Of a DNA stretch of 64,000 nt, positions 63,758-64,000 are shown piece by piece (position 1 is the stretch's first letter; each line of letters begins with the position of its first letter). Below the pieces are notes generated by a model that saw only the letters and a list, made by a program, of their open reading frames with translations, made no database searches and was not told where the DNA came from. The DNA comes from VXYL01 sp963666465. GTDB taxonomy: Bacteria > Pseudomonadota > Gammaproteobacteria > Pseudomonadales > Azotimanducaceae. Position numbers and translations under genes: made by a program. The DNA is taken from the NCBI GenBank assembly GCA_963666465.1, contig OY762824.1, forward strand, positions 2,790,001-2,854,000, written 5' to 3'.

Positions 63758-64000
63758 TCAGCGCCCGAAGTTGTAGGTGAATGTGCCGCCCAAGGCCTCG
63801 AACTCGGCCGTGTTGCGTCCATCAAGCACGTCGAACCAATGGATGCCCACACTGATGTCGCCCCAGTTCAGGGTTCCCCCGAAGGAAATACGCGAGACAT
63901 CCTCTGCCACGTGTGGAAATCGATTCCAGTGGCGGCCGTGCGCGCCCGGGCCCGGCGGTGGGCCGATGTCGAGGTCGCCCGCAGACGATTGCAGGTAGTA
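63758..64000 (-). CDS. C-terminus of an outer-membrane beta-barrel protein (5' part outside window)
   Basis: The last 80 residues run in from the right edge and end at a TGA at 63758. Alternating hydrophobic strands (SRISFGGTLNWGDISVGIHW, then GGTFTYNFGR) and the aromatic near the C-terminus are typical of outer-membrane barrels recognised by BamA. The gene precedes the VTT-flavoprotein gene by 110 bp on the same strand. The exact family cannot be given. Confidence 0.6.
   Translation of the reverse strand, partial: YYLQSSAGDLDIGPPPGPGAHGRHWNRFPHVAEDVSRISFGGTLNWGDISVGIHWFDVLDGRNTAEFEALGGTFTYNFGR

Overview
The window is high-GC, densely coded DNA from a gammaproteobacterium. Two neighbourhoods point there: gatC-gatA-gatB facing a divergent mreB-mreC-mreD-maf-rng-yhdP-tldD-pmbA run (the second is a classic gammaproteobacterial order), and degS next to zapE. 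A phosphomevalonate kinase and a diphosphomevalonate decarboxylase side by side are unusual for that class. Two RND exporters, a phytanoyl-CoA dioxygenase family protein and many decayed defence-type genes suggest an environmental or host-associated bacterium, but the species cannot be named from the sequence.

Layout. 0-4.6 kb: housekeeping (DegS-like protease, ZapE, PNPOx-family oxidase, one-TM protein, RsmB/NOP rRNA methyltransferase). 5.3-7.2 kb: an accessory pair (small unknown protein plus a frameshifted ImmA/IrrE-type protein). 7.4-17.5 kb: ABC exporter, periplasmic TPR protein, amidase, two mevalonate enzymes, zinc alcohol dehydrogenase, PPK2 kinase, esterase. 17.7-32.8 kb: GatCAB facing the cell-shape and maintenance operon. 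33.5-38.7 kb: TIM-barrel isomerase, PLP aminotransferase, ThDP enzyme and two small proteins. 38.9-43.5 kb: RND adaptor and pump. 43.6-45.3 kb: a DDE insertion sequence. 45.3-49.4 kb: Uma2 nuclease, AlbA_2/Schlafen-type protein, PhyH dioxygenase. 49.9-53 kb: a second, orphan RND pump. 53.5-57.4 kb: SNF2 helicase remnant, MITE-like element, tRNA-Phe, and a three-gene glycosyltransferase/DUF547 operon. 57.6-61 kb: an IS630 element, a UvrD-helicase remnant and a frameshifted AAA/PD-(D/E)XK gene. 61.5-64 kb: a VTT-domain/flavoprotein-disulfide-reductase fusion and the C-terminus of an outer-membrane protein.

The most striking feature is a set of small structured repeats in the gaps. Family A is an ~90-bp unit in 10 copies at five loci, up to four in tandem. 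Family B is a 58-116-bp hairpin unit in five copies. Family D is a double or single hairpin with CTAG at its edges. Element C is a short element with terminal inverted repeats, and element E is a 300/454-bp MITE-like pair. Several abut genes so exactly that the CTAG (or TTAG) edge contains the TAG stop codon of the neighbouring gene. No REP-associated (RAYT) transposase lies in the window.

The long antisense open frames typical of high-GC DNA were discarded. Frameshifts reported here could be real decay or assembly errors.
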